Positions 49,251 through 60,800 of a DNA stretch of 64,000 bases are shown in pieces. Position 1 is the first letter of the stretch. Every line of letters begins with the position of its first letter. Source of the DNA: Lytechinus pictus (taxonomy: Eukaryota; Echinodermata; Echinoidea; Temnopleuroida; Toxopneustidae); assembly GCF_037042905.1 (NCBI RefSeq), contig NC_087249.1, positions 33,134,401-33,198,400 on the forward strand, in the 5' to 3' direction. Under the pieces are notes generated by a model that saw nothing but the letters and a program-made list of their open reading frames with translations, searched no databases and was not told where the DNA came from. A program made the translations under genes and the position numbers.

Positions 49251-51556
49251 TTTATGTAAGCAACGGCAAGTAAAGAATTGTTATGGTAATCAAGTAGAAC
49301 ACAATATACATTCCATTCAATGGTAGTTGCATATTTCATGAGGCACTAAAATTTTCACCATTCTGAAATGTTAATGAAATACATGTGGTGTTTATCTCAG
49401 TAGACAATAGTGATCACAGGCAAGGAAAATGGCAATACATTCAAGATTTTTCTAGTGTAGAAGTGGACTTTTTAAAAAGAAAGCAATGTTCTTATGATAG
49501 ATAAAACTGGAAGCTTTTACTTTCATTCACGCCAGCATTTTGGGTTTTACCGGAAGGAGTTAATAGCTAATATGTATGTATAAGAAATTTCAGAACTGTC
49601 CCTTCAAGATACCAGCTGATTCATATACCAGATAATTTATTTTGGTTTTATTGTTAAAAGCTCATATATGTAAGATAATTAATGTTGGTATTATTTTTAA
49701 AAGATTCATAAGTAAGATAATTTGTTTGGGTTTCATTGTTAAGGAACAAGAATCATATCATCTTAACATACTTATCTCAGTTATTTCTAATGGTGCTTCT
49801 GTATTGCAACAGATAATTTGGGGAAACGAAAACCAATTTTCAGGAATCAATAGCCATATTAGGGAATCGAAAGCCATTTTTAGGAAACCAACGTCAATTT
49901 TAGGAAATGAAAGCAATTTTAAAAGGTAAAAAAAAACATTTTTGGAAAGTTCTAGAATATATCATTTCTTTTCAGAAGAAAGATCCAATGACTTATGACT
50001 TTTGAAAATTCCCCTCTTGTATTACCCCTCTTACAATTTTCATATTCTTTGCATTGATTTTAAGGCTAGAAGCAGGCACAAGCAGACAGAAATAAATAAT
50101 TGAAGACAGATATTTGAATTAGATGTACTTTAATTTGGTTACAACCATAATCTAGATAAAAAATGCTTACATTTTCAATTTAAAAAATAATTACACAACA
50201 CAAGTCCTGATTCTCCAAATGCATAATCTGATCCATGTACATCATATACAAGTTCAAATAGTATTTTAAAGTCTAAAATAATGTGAGAATGAAATACTAT
50301 GTACTAAAACTACATTTGACTACTAAAATCATCAAAAAGTAAAACCCACAGAAAAAATAGGTCCATGCAAATTCTCATATCAGAGGGTTGTGAATGTGTA
50401 TTGGCATTAAGTATGGGAAACTATTTCAGAGTAGCCATGGGAAAAATGGGAGGGAATGAGAGGACAAAGTCGAATGCAATTAATAAAACATGTTATGAAT
50501 AACTGTGTGGTCTAGTGGTTAGAGCATTGGACTCATGACTGAAGGGTTGTGAGTTCAAATCCCAAATCTGCCATTATCTCCACTTTAACCAAAAATAGAC
50601 CCGAGAGTAATTTCTGTTGTGTATAATGGTCAGCTACTATGACTGATTAACCTAGACGTAAAATATTTCATATGTAATTGATTATATACCCCAACAGAAA
50701 CAAAAACTCCATCTTTCATCATTTGTTTTAATAAGTTGCTGAAGTTGCTCATATCGATTATTGTATAGACAATGGTCCAACATTACATCACACTAACAAA
50801 TTTTAACCTACAGTATTTATTAAACTAATTTGAAATACCCATAGGAAGATATATTGCCAACATGAAACAATTTCTCCCTTACTACTAAATGAATTCATCA
50901 AAAAATTCACTAGTCAATACATCCAAGCATGATGCTGTATGTTGCAAGACTTGCCTCAAATCAAGATACTTCAGATTAAAGTGTAATCAAAATATGACTA
51001 AAATGGCTAATAATAGGATACTAGAGGTAATATAACTACAATACATAATGAAAATGCAAATCTGTGAAAATAATTCTGAAGAGAGAAGAAAAGAAAAGAT
51101 GTCACATAAAACTAAGTGATTTAAGTGCAGCAGAATAGATAAATAACATAAATCAGGGGAAAAGGAATTAAAATTAGATAGATATTAGAATTAAAATGGG
51201 ATATCAGAATTAAAACAGGATACAATTTTAATACCATTTTACAATTAAAATAGGATAGATTATAAGAATTATGAATAAAATACTATATTGTGACTATATA
51301 TAAGCAATAATTTGAATACAATTGAGCAACAAAATAAACAGGGATGTAGTCAAGGCTGGTATTTCCAAGTCATGAGGCTGGCAAAACGCAGCCTGGTGGT
51401 CGGCCTTGACTACACCCCTGAAAATAAATTTCAAAACATTCCTTTAACGTCCAATTCAAAATTCATAATCACACATAAGTAATCCTTTGCACTTTTAAAT
51501 TAAGTATTCAGAAATCAAGATATAAGCCTAAGCATAACTTAGCATTTTCACAAGTA
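49251..51556. other. AT-rich stretch with one SINE head; possible FHIP1 3' flank
   Basis: No exon is recognised. The only element seen is a tRNA-like SINE head at 50503-50580. Confidence 0.4.
50503..50580 (+). mobile_element. SINE head (tRNA-like)
   Basis: TGGTCTAGTGGTTAGAGC (A box) and GAGTTCAAATCCC (B box). The sequence after it does not match the other SINE bodies here. Confidence 0.55.
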
Positions 51557-51560
51557 TTAA

Positions 51561-52032
51561 GGTCAATACCACCCCAACAATAAGTTGATTTAAAATGGAA
51601 TGAAGTTCAAATAAGCATGATTAAAATTTAATTGAAATTAAAACACGAAGTCTATAACCTTAAAAAAATCAATTACCGGTATATGCACAGCATAATCAAA
51701 CACTCACCCAACATGATATAATTAAATGTTCCTCCAAAATAAACATGTCTTGACCTCGCCTTGAATATGTGGAATCATCATAATTATAGCTTATTTTGTA
51801 GATTTAATTATTGAAACTGCAAACATCGCAATAATCCATAGGATTAAGTACAAAAGTAAGTATTGGTGTGTCACATCTTCATGGGTCCCATTTGCATAAT
51901 CACTTTTGAGAATTTAAAGATAAGTTCTTAAATGTCATAACATTCTTATTTCAAATCTGATTTGAAATGAATTTACAGTGTTATACATGTTTTTCTTTAA
52001 TTCATATCAACTTGTTGTGGGGTGGAACTGCC
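51561..52032. mobile_element. Diverged family A MITE
   Basis: TTAA at 51557-51560, then CCACCCCAACAATAAGTTG at the left. CAACTTGTTGTGGGGTGG is its inverted partner at the right. Confidence 0.65.
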
Positions 52033-55000
52033 TTTGACAATCAACTTTTAATGTACTCTGTCTGCAGAAAGAGGGCACTGTAACAATTCCACCTGCTGAC
52101 ACCATTCATCATAACATTATTACCTTATCCATAGGATACACCATGAAAAGGCTATGTGCCTCTTTCAAATCAAGCACACACCTGGCAAAGTTATCCAGAT
52201 AAATGCAGACTAATAGAAAAATTGTTTAAAAAAGGGAAGAGGGAAGAGTTAATCATCTTTCAAGGTTAATTCACATGGGAAATTAGAGTTAAATGAATCG
52301 AGTATGATGGGATTTAAGGTTGGTCACAAAATTTCCGAGCAAAATATGTCACAAGCCATTTGTAACAAAAACAAACTTGTGTGTGTCTGGAATAATTCAA
52401 CTTGTGACTTCAATCTTCACAATGTAAGTAATGCCAGTTTGAAAAGTACTTCGGTCCCCTCCTCACCTCGATTACTACCCATGGTAATACCATGGACCTA
52501 CTAGCAAAGGTCAATGGTAATACTATATGAAGTTTCATCCAGATAAGACTGATTTGGAAGGAGTATGGCATACTGTAAGTGTAATGACTCTATGGATGTA
52601 CCGTTAATAAGGGAGTGTTTCATTGTTTCGACACCCCATGACGGGTGAGTGTTTGGCAAAGGGTCTCAAAAAAAAAAAAAGAGAACGTTCATGACTTTTA
52701 CTATAATTACATCCTGTATCCATCCTGTATACATTGATGAAAATGTCAAAATCCTGTGTTACACAAAATATCAGTTAAAAGTGAACTTAACTTACTTTTA
52801 TTCTTTCTTTGTTATATTTCTCAGTCTGACTGAAATTTATGAGATTTGTTTTACAAATATACGTGTAGATGCACTAGTATTATGTATCCTCACAATATTT
52901 GAAATAAAAATGAACATAGTTTAACATATCATATGTTAGAAGACCAATTAATATATAAGAAAAACAAGAAAGATGAGTTTATAGCTCACCAGATATCATC
53001 TTTGTCGACATGGGCATAAAAAGGTTTTAATTAGTCAGTGAACAATATTTGTTTTGATGAATAAGAGTCGTGCCAATATTTTACAAAAACACAGGTGACC
53101 CTTTGGAGTATTATGGTATTTACTCCTAATGAAAATAATAAATGTGCAAATTAATCCATACTGAATATTGACTGAAATTTAAAAAAAAATGAAAAATAAC
53201 ATTTCTTCTTCCAAACTTTTGAGTTCAAATCCACACAATATACTATTTTCTAGACTTCTCCAACTGTTAATACACATATAACTCGGCTGTCCATTAAGTC
53301 TATTCCTGATAAATATCTACCTATATAAAATTCCAGCACATTAAAAATAGAACTGTACAGTATTTATTGCAAAAATATTTACAGACCCAACATGATAGTT
53401 TCAAAAAATTATCCAAAAACATTAACTCCTCCATGAACATCAGCATAAGTGAAAAGTACAATGACTCTTAAAAGTGCAACTCTAATATTTAAAATATCTT
53501 GCATATTAAGTCTGACTTAGCTTTATTTCATATAAAATGCAAAAAAAAAAACAGTGACAACATTATGTCCTCATTATATCCAAAATTAATTAAGTATTAA
53601 CAGGCAAACAGATGAAGTTTACATACTGTGCCTGGAACAGTTGATTGCGAACTATCACTTCAGATCTTAGTAATAATTTTAGAGTCATATTTTAAATCTT
53701 AAAAAGTGAACTTATACTTATTCACAAAGCACTTGTAATTTGGCAAGTATTAGGGTAGGGATTTCTGTTTGAGATTAGAATATCTAACCTTTTCCTTCTG
53801 AAACTTGAAAAACAAATAATTTCTGTCAAAACAGTAAATAAAGATAACCAAATTTGCAAGCATTCATAGTTTTAGCTGCCACATGCATCTAAATACCCTA
53901 TTGATTGTGAATTACATTAAAATGGTTCATTAAAAAATATTGAACTAATGTTGTTTTTTTGTTTTTTTTCTAAAATGACCTAAATATATTTCTTGGGGTT
54001 TTTAAAGTTAAAGTTCTTTCATTCTCATCCAATTATGGCAAGATTTTTTTCCCTCTAAATATAAGCTGCAATGAATGCTCCTCTCTCTTTCTTTCTTCCT
54101 TCTAATACAAAAAGGAGGTTTCAAAAATTAATTTGATTAAAAAGCCATTACATGAATTGATGTATTCTTGTTTTTGAGTTCTTTCTTACAAATACTGCTG
54201 AAACATTTGATCTTCAGGAAACTGTTTAAATCCAAAAAGTGAACAAGATTAGACTTTATTTTCCAATGTCTGTGATCCCCCATTCATCCCTAATATGGGC
54301 CACAGTTAAGCAACATGACCCAACTCTGTGACAAAGAAAACACTTGAGAAAGCCAAGGTTAATACATTTGTAGTGCAAAGAAACATGTACTGCCAAAGTG
54401 TGTATCTAATAGGTATATAACACTGTTCTTTCTCACCTGAGACTTTGGGGTTTTTTGGCGACTGAAGCTTGTAGAAAAGATTAGAACAAGATGGAAGGAG
54501 AAGACACTTCTATGATCAAATTTTCAATTTTGATTTAAGGCACTTATTGCTAAAGACAACAGAAAAGGGGAACATCTATGTTGACCTCAGGACATTGTAT
54601 TACACTCTTTACATAACAAAAAATAAGGAGCTTTTTTATTTGGGATGCTGCTTATGTGATGTGAAGAGGCTGTCTAGCTTTCACCTCTTAGCTCATTTTA
54701 AAGTCATTTCAATAGTGATGAAGCCATTTGTGTACTTTATCATGAGAGGCTTGTGGACTAACAACTTTTTTTCTGAAAACATACACAATAGCATGGACCG
54801 CAATATATAATTGAAAAATTAAAGAAATATTTTACAGAAGAACAAATCCCAAGCACAGGGAAGAATTAGGATTAATCAGTAGACCTGCAAGCAAGATCCC
54901 AGGAGAACTATTGTGTTCAGATAAGGTTTTTTTAATCCATTAGAAAGAGAAACACCATGTTGAATGCACTGTATTGAGTATACCACGGTCTACCATGGAA

Positions 55001-55854
55001 TACATAACAAATTTTCCTCTGTAAACTTCAATCGAAGTTTTTAAAAGGCAATCCATACTTTGTCCTTCTATATTATCATGAATTAGAAAATCATTTCTGG
55101 CACTTATCTTTACCCTGTTATATCGTTATTTGATTTTCGGAATTCATCAATGAGATATATATTCAAAGTCAAGCATTGGTTCAACAAAATCATACATTAC
55201 AAATAAGAGTGCAAGAGAAATGTTTAAAACCTTCATATAGGACATTGAATTTTGTAACAGAAGCTTACACACTTATATATCATCAAAAGGCTAATTTACT
55301 TTAGGATGAAAGTAGGCGTTCGTACATCGTTACTGCATTATGCATATTAATCAGTGTTGGAATTGATCCATAATTTTGTTTTCCCCCTGGTTTAATATCG
55401 ACTGTATATCTGATGTGTAATTTAATCATCATTCTTTTGAAATATGAACTGCTTAAAAATAATTAGCCATCTATAAGTGCAAATCAACATCAGTGCTATT
55501 TTTTTTACAGTGCTCAATATTCAATGTTAAATAACACATAGGTCTATTTCTCATTAAAAAAACTGCAACAAAATTATGTATTTCAGTGTGGTTCATAAAA
55601 TCATCAAAGTCATAAAACCCATTTGCCAATGTTTATCTCAGAGTGTAAATGTTCCAGTTAATCTCATTTATATGGTTTGGTTCCCTTATATCTATCAATG
55701 AGACACTAAAGTGCGTATAAAGTAATTGATAAGTTCAATATCACATTGATTGATATTAGCACATTATTCAATTTTACATGTACAATATTCCCACATCCTT
55801 TTATCAATGAAGTAGTCTAAAGGCATTAAATTCTGGTCTTCCATAAGAACATAA
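52033..55854. other. AT-rich, repeat-poor stretch; possible FHIP1 3'UTR
   Basis: No coding signal, SINE or MITE is recognised. The frames at 52649-52924 and 54547-54810 carry no known motif. Confidence 0.4.
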
Positions 55855-55858
55855 TTAA

Positions 55859-56357
55859 AGGGGAAGTTCACCCTGAAGAAAAGTTTGTGATAAAAATATT
55901 AGAAAAAAATAATAATAAATATTGGTAAAAGGGTTCAGGAAAATCCATCAAAGATTAAGAAAGTTATTAGAATTTTAATTTTTGCATTTGTGACATTATA
56001 AACTAACAGCTGCCCCATATGTTATGTAATGAAACAAGCATAAATTTCAATTTCCTAATGGTTCATGATGACTTATTTTTTTTTTTTTAGGAACAGACAT
56101 GAAATCATTTGTCTACTGGTATACTAAAGGTACAGTACATGTACAAACCATTGTCACTTTTCTGAGAAAATGACATTTCATTGATTTTTTGCCATACGAT
56201 ATGGAGGAAAGCTGCTCGCATATGATGTCATAAATCAAAAAATAGAATTCTAATAACTTTTTTATTCTTGGATGGATTTTTTCAACCTTTGGCATTATTC
56301 TTTATTATTTTTTCTGCTATTTTTACAATGCACTTTTATTCAGGGTGAACTTCCCCT
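55859..56357. mobile_element. Palindromic MITE, family D
   Basis: TTAA at 55855-55858 and 56358-56361. Ends AGGGGAAGTTCACCCTGAA and TTCAGGGTGAACTTCCCCT are perfect complements. Confidence 0.9.
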
Positions 56358-56361
56358 TTAA

Positions 56362-57880
56362 TAGTTGTATGGTAAGCTGTCACAATTCAAAATAAGTGTC
56401 ATTTTCAAAAGTCATAAGTGCATGATAAATTCTTTAAGGGTATATTGTTTAACATTGTTCACAGTTCTCATTAAAAATGTTGTATTTCAGTGATATCAGT
56501 AAATATCCATAAAATTCATTGATTAATTACATGATGAAACCCATTAAATGGTGTGCTCAAGAGTGTATATAGCATAACCTTTATATTCTCAAAACACAGT
56601 TCAGTGTTTCTGCAGCATCAGTTAAAGCCAAATTATCAGGCATGTTTGAAGAATATGGATTATATATCATACAAAAAAACTACATTACATTTGCTCTATG
56701 ATTAACATCAGAAAGGGCACAAGTGGTTGTTAAGTACAGGAGCAATATATTAAAAATTGTGACCAAAGATATCATTAACAACATTTATTAGTCATGATAG
56801 TGAGTGCATTGTTAATTTCCCCATTTAAACTCAATTTAATAAAAGTATACCTAACTCCAACTAATTAAAAACCTCAGAACTATTACTTCCACTGACAACT
56901 TGATGTATTCACTAGCTGCACACAGTTGGACAGATCTCTTATCCTAATCTTTATTCAATGGTTTTGATGTGAAAAATGCAACCCTGCGGTCTGTTGCACA
57001 AACTTAATAAATGTAATTCTGCTAAGATAATAACTACCTGGGATAGCATGGTTTTGATGGCCCAGCACAGACCAAGCCTTACACATAACCACTAATAATC
57101 AATAAAATTCATGCAATGAGTTCATTAAAAAAGAAAGATAGATCTCTTCATACTCATGTTTTTTCTTCCATAATTTATAACATTTTTTCTGTCTTCGTAC
57201 AAATATACATCTTCCCATTATCACTATTCCTGAGAATTGAACATTTTATCAACATTTACTGTTTCTAGCAGAAAAGATGAGAATTTTTTTCTTCGTTTGA
57301 AATGTAAAAGGTCTATATTTAATCCCCTTTATATTTTACATTTTATATGAAAGCCAAGAGCAATAAGCATACACTGTACAACTAACAATGCTATAGGTAT
57401 GCAATGAGACAGAGAAAGCATAGGAAGGAAGGGGAAATGGAATTGGGGAAGAGCAACACATCAAAAGACCAAGGGCCAGGTGATACATGCACAGCAGAAG
57501 AAAAGATAGAGGGGAAAAGGTGAAGGGGTAGAAAAATAGGAAGGAAAGAAACCATGAACATAATGGGAGGTGATGCATAATAAAATAACAGTTTGGCAAA
57601 TCAATATGCATCATCTATAAATGGAGGACAATATTTTCATGTATAAATAAGCATTATAAAAAGCACCTATTAAGTAAGAGATTCTACGCCAGTGCAAAGC
57701 TATGTCAATAAAGTATCGCAAACTTTTATGAAACTGCATGCCAAGCAAAGTGTGCGGGCATGCATGTCTGGCATAGGGAATTTGAATCTCGTTCAAAATA
57801 TACTTGTAATCTCTCAAATCTAACTGGCCACAAAATAAGAAATGAAACTGACAAGGCTGATTCACAGCCCCCGAATATCT
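56362..57880 (-). other. Likely proximal FHIP1 3'UTR
   Basis: AT-rich sequence directly after the FHIP1 stop (57881-57883 on the minus strand). No other gene or element is seen. The end of the transcript is undetermined. Confidence 0.45.
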
Positions 57881-60800
57881 TTACAGTTCTTCAACAGATA
57901 ACACGGCATGTTCCTGAGCTAATGCGGCAAGTTCCTTCACAAACTCATCTAACACCACAGCACTATAGACAGCATTGCGTGACTTCAACGACTCATACTG
58001 GGCTGAAGTTTCCGGCGACATTGCTCCACTCTCACCACTCACAAGCCCTGATTCACGAATGGCAGAGAGTTTCTGTTTTTCTGAGCTCTTGATGGAGCGG
58101 TTGCGGCGCTTCAGGAATATGTCAGTAAGAGATCCTCGACGAGTAACTGAAAGAATTAAAAAATAAACAGATTTTGCACAATAAATTCCAAGGAATTAAA
58201 ATGCTTTGTTCTAGAAAAGAAATATGAAACTGCATATAGAAAACACTGCCTCGGGAGAGTGTTTCAATTCACATTTGTCATCTGAAAAAAAAACCAGTCA
58301 GATCTGACATCTTTCTTAAAGTTCTGATTGTCCAAGAAGTGCAGTGTTCTGATGGTACATGAAACTTTCAGATAAAACATACTTTGTCAGATTAAACATC
58401 TGATAAGTCCTTTCCTGAAAGATCCCCAGATTTATAATTTTGAATGAGAGACATCTTGTAACATAGCCTATGATCAGATCAATGGGTCATATGGGGGCAC
58501 ATAAAAACATACAACTGAGATATATACCCCAACATAGTACGACGAGACAAATAAGTTCCCAATTATCTGTAGTCTACAAATAGTTTAGGATGGCCCTGTC
58601 CCTCTCTTCTACCATAGGACAGGGAAGTGTTTTATCAGCATTTTCGTCTGACATCTTTCCCTGATTTTGATTGGCTGGGAAGCACTGCTGCTATGGTAAC
58701 TGTCAGATAAAACAGGACTTGTCAGATGAAACGTCTGACAAGTCATTTCATGTAACATTCCCCAGAACAATCTTTGGTTAGACCTTCTTAATCAGGGGAT
58801 TCCCTTGTCATCGCGTATCGCTTAGCTTCATGTAGGTTTGTATCCCCTTTACCTTGTTTGATAGTGGTGAGAGTACCACTCCTTGGTTTGAGGGTGACCC
58901 TATCCCTCTCCTCAACAACAGACCAGGACCTATCTTTGGTTAGACCATCTTGTTCAGGGGATTCCCTTGTCATCAGGTACTGCTTGGCTTTATGTAGGTT
59001 GGTGTCCCACTTATCCACCTTTGCAGCGTAGGCATCCAGTCTGCTCCTCACTGATGTCAGGACCTGAGGAAATGAAAGAACAGAACATACAATGAGGAAC
59101 AGAATAATCTTAAATAGTATCAACTGGCAGTAATGACTTAAAGCACCACCCTGAATCTACCTTTCTAAACCACAGCAGTTCAGGTAAAATAATTATTCTG
59201 GACTGAGTTAACATACAGAATTACAGATGGTATCAAATGCTGTAGCAATTTTAGTCTTGGATGAATTATACTCTTTTTTTAAGACAGCCATGACCGGACC
59301 ACAAATCATTCGCCAAAATGCATAAATTTTTACTAAAATATCTTTTCAATCTTAACATTATTATTATGAGTTATATCATTGATGACACATCAAACATATT
59401 CAACCTTTGGGTGCAATTGTTAAGCCATGCTAATTTATATTACATCTGACTAGAAGATGGCAAGGAATTTCAATACTTTGAATCTTTTAGTACTAGCTTT
59501 TGATAAAAATGTTTTGATTCAGCAGATCTCAAGAGATTAGATCGAAAGGTACAACAACCTGTAAGCTATAAAACATATCTAGGGTGAACCACAGGTAGGT
59601 CAATTGCTCTAAGTATTTCTTGCATAATACTAAATACATGTTGATAAAACCCAAAGGAACAAGGCCATACATAAATAAATACAAACTACTTGATTGTGTA
59701 GTATATTTCAAAATGGACCAAAACTTCAATTCACTGTCTTAACATTCAGGAGACGAAAGTCATGAACAACTGCTTTATAAGTAATGGGGCATATTTCTGT
59801 TGAACAATAGCTCTGTTAAACAAGGTATGTAACAAGGAAGTTGTATTGTGGGAAAGTTTATATTAAGCCCAGCATTGATAATATCTTGATTCCTCTTATC
59901 CAGGCACCTGTCTAGTTTTGATTGTGAAATAGTTTCAATCAGAATGACGCTATGAAAATGTCACTACAACTTTGTCAAGCTATTGCAAAATGCAGAGAAG
60001 CACAGTAGTATGAAGTCCATGGCGCAGCATCAATGATTTCACGGATTAAATCATTTTCTTTTGATGATCTAAATTCCACCAATCCCATAATTTCTTCTTT
60101 TAAATTGTGAAATAAGCGAAGTACTGTAACCAACAGGGACTTCCTGTCCATCGATATTAAAACCAAATTAATTACATAAATCGTTTTCTAGTTGAAGCAG
60201 TGAACTGGCTTCTATTCGCCAGGCTTTTTGTTGCAGACCATAGTCACCTATACTACTATGCTGACTAAATAATAGCAATGGATTTACTTTAGAAATTGGC
60301 AAAAAATAGCATTTCCATTGCATCATAGGAATGTGTGGTAAATCAAAGAAAAAATGTGTAAATTGTTTCAAAACAAAAAGCTCAGAATTATCCAAATTCA
60401 AGGTATTTTCTCCCAAGTCAGAATGGTTGGGAGGTCTGGTGTTGGTATGAAGGATATTGTTGATGTTGTGTTTTTTTATTTGAGTTTCAATACAAGGCAC
60501 ATAATCAGGTATGGATATCTATGCCTTCTTCTTCTTCTTCTTTCCTTGGTTGGCAACCAGTCAGGATTGACTATTTTTGCCACAGCTTTGTTCATTTTCA
60601 ACAGGTTGTTATTCTTGTTATTTTTCTTTTCTTTTCTTGTTATTTTTCTTTCTTTTTTCCTCTTATTTTTTTTTTCCCTCTTTTTTCCTATTCTTTTTCT
60701 TTTCTCTTCTCTTTTTTCTTTTTATTTCTTTTCTTTTCTTTTGTTCTCTTTTTTCTTTTCCTGTTTCATTTTTTCCTGCATTTTTTCTCTTTTCTTCTCC

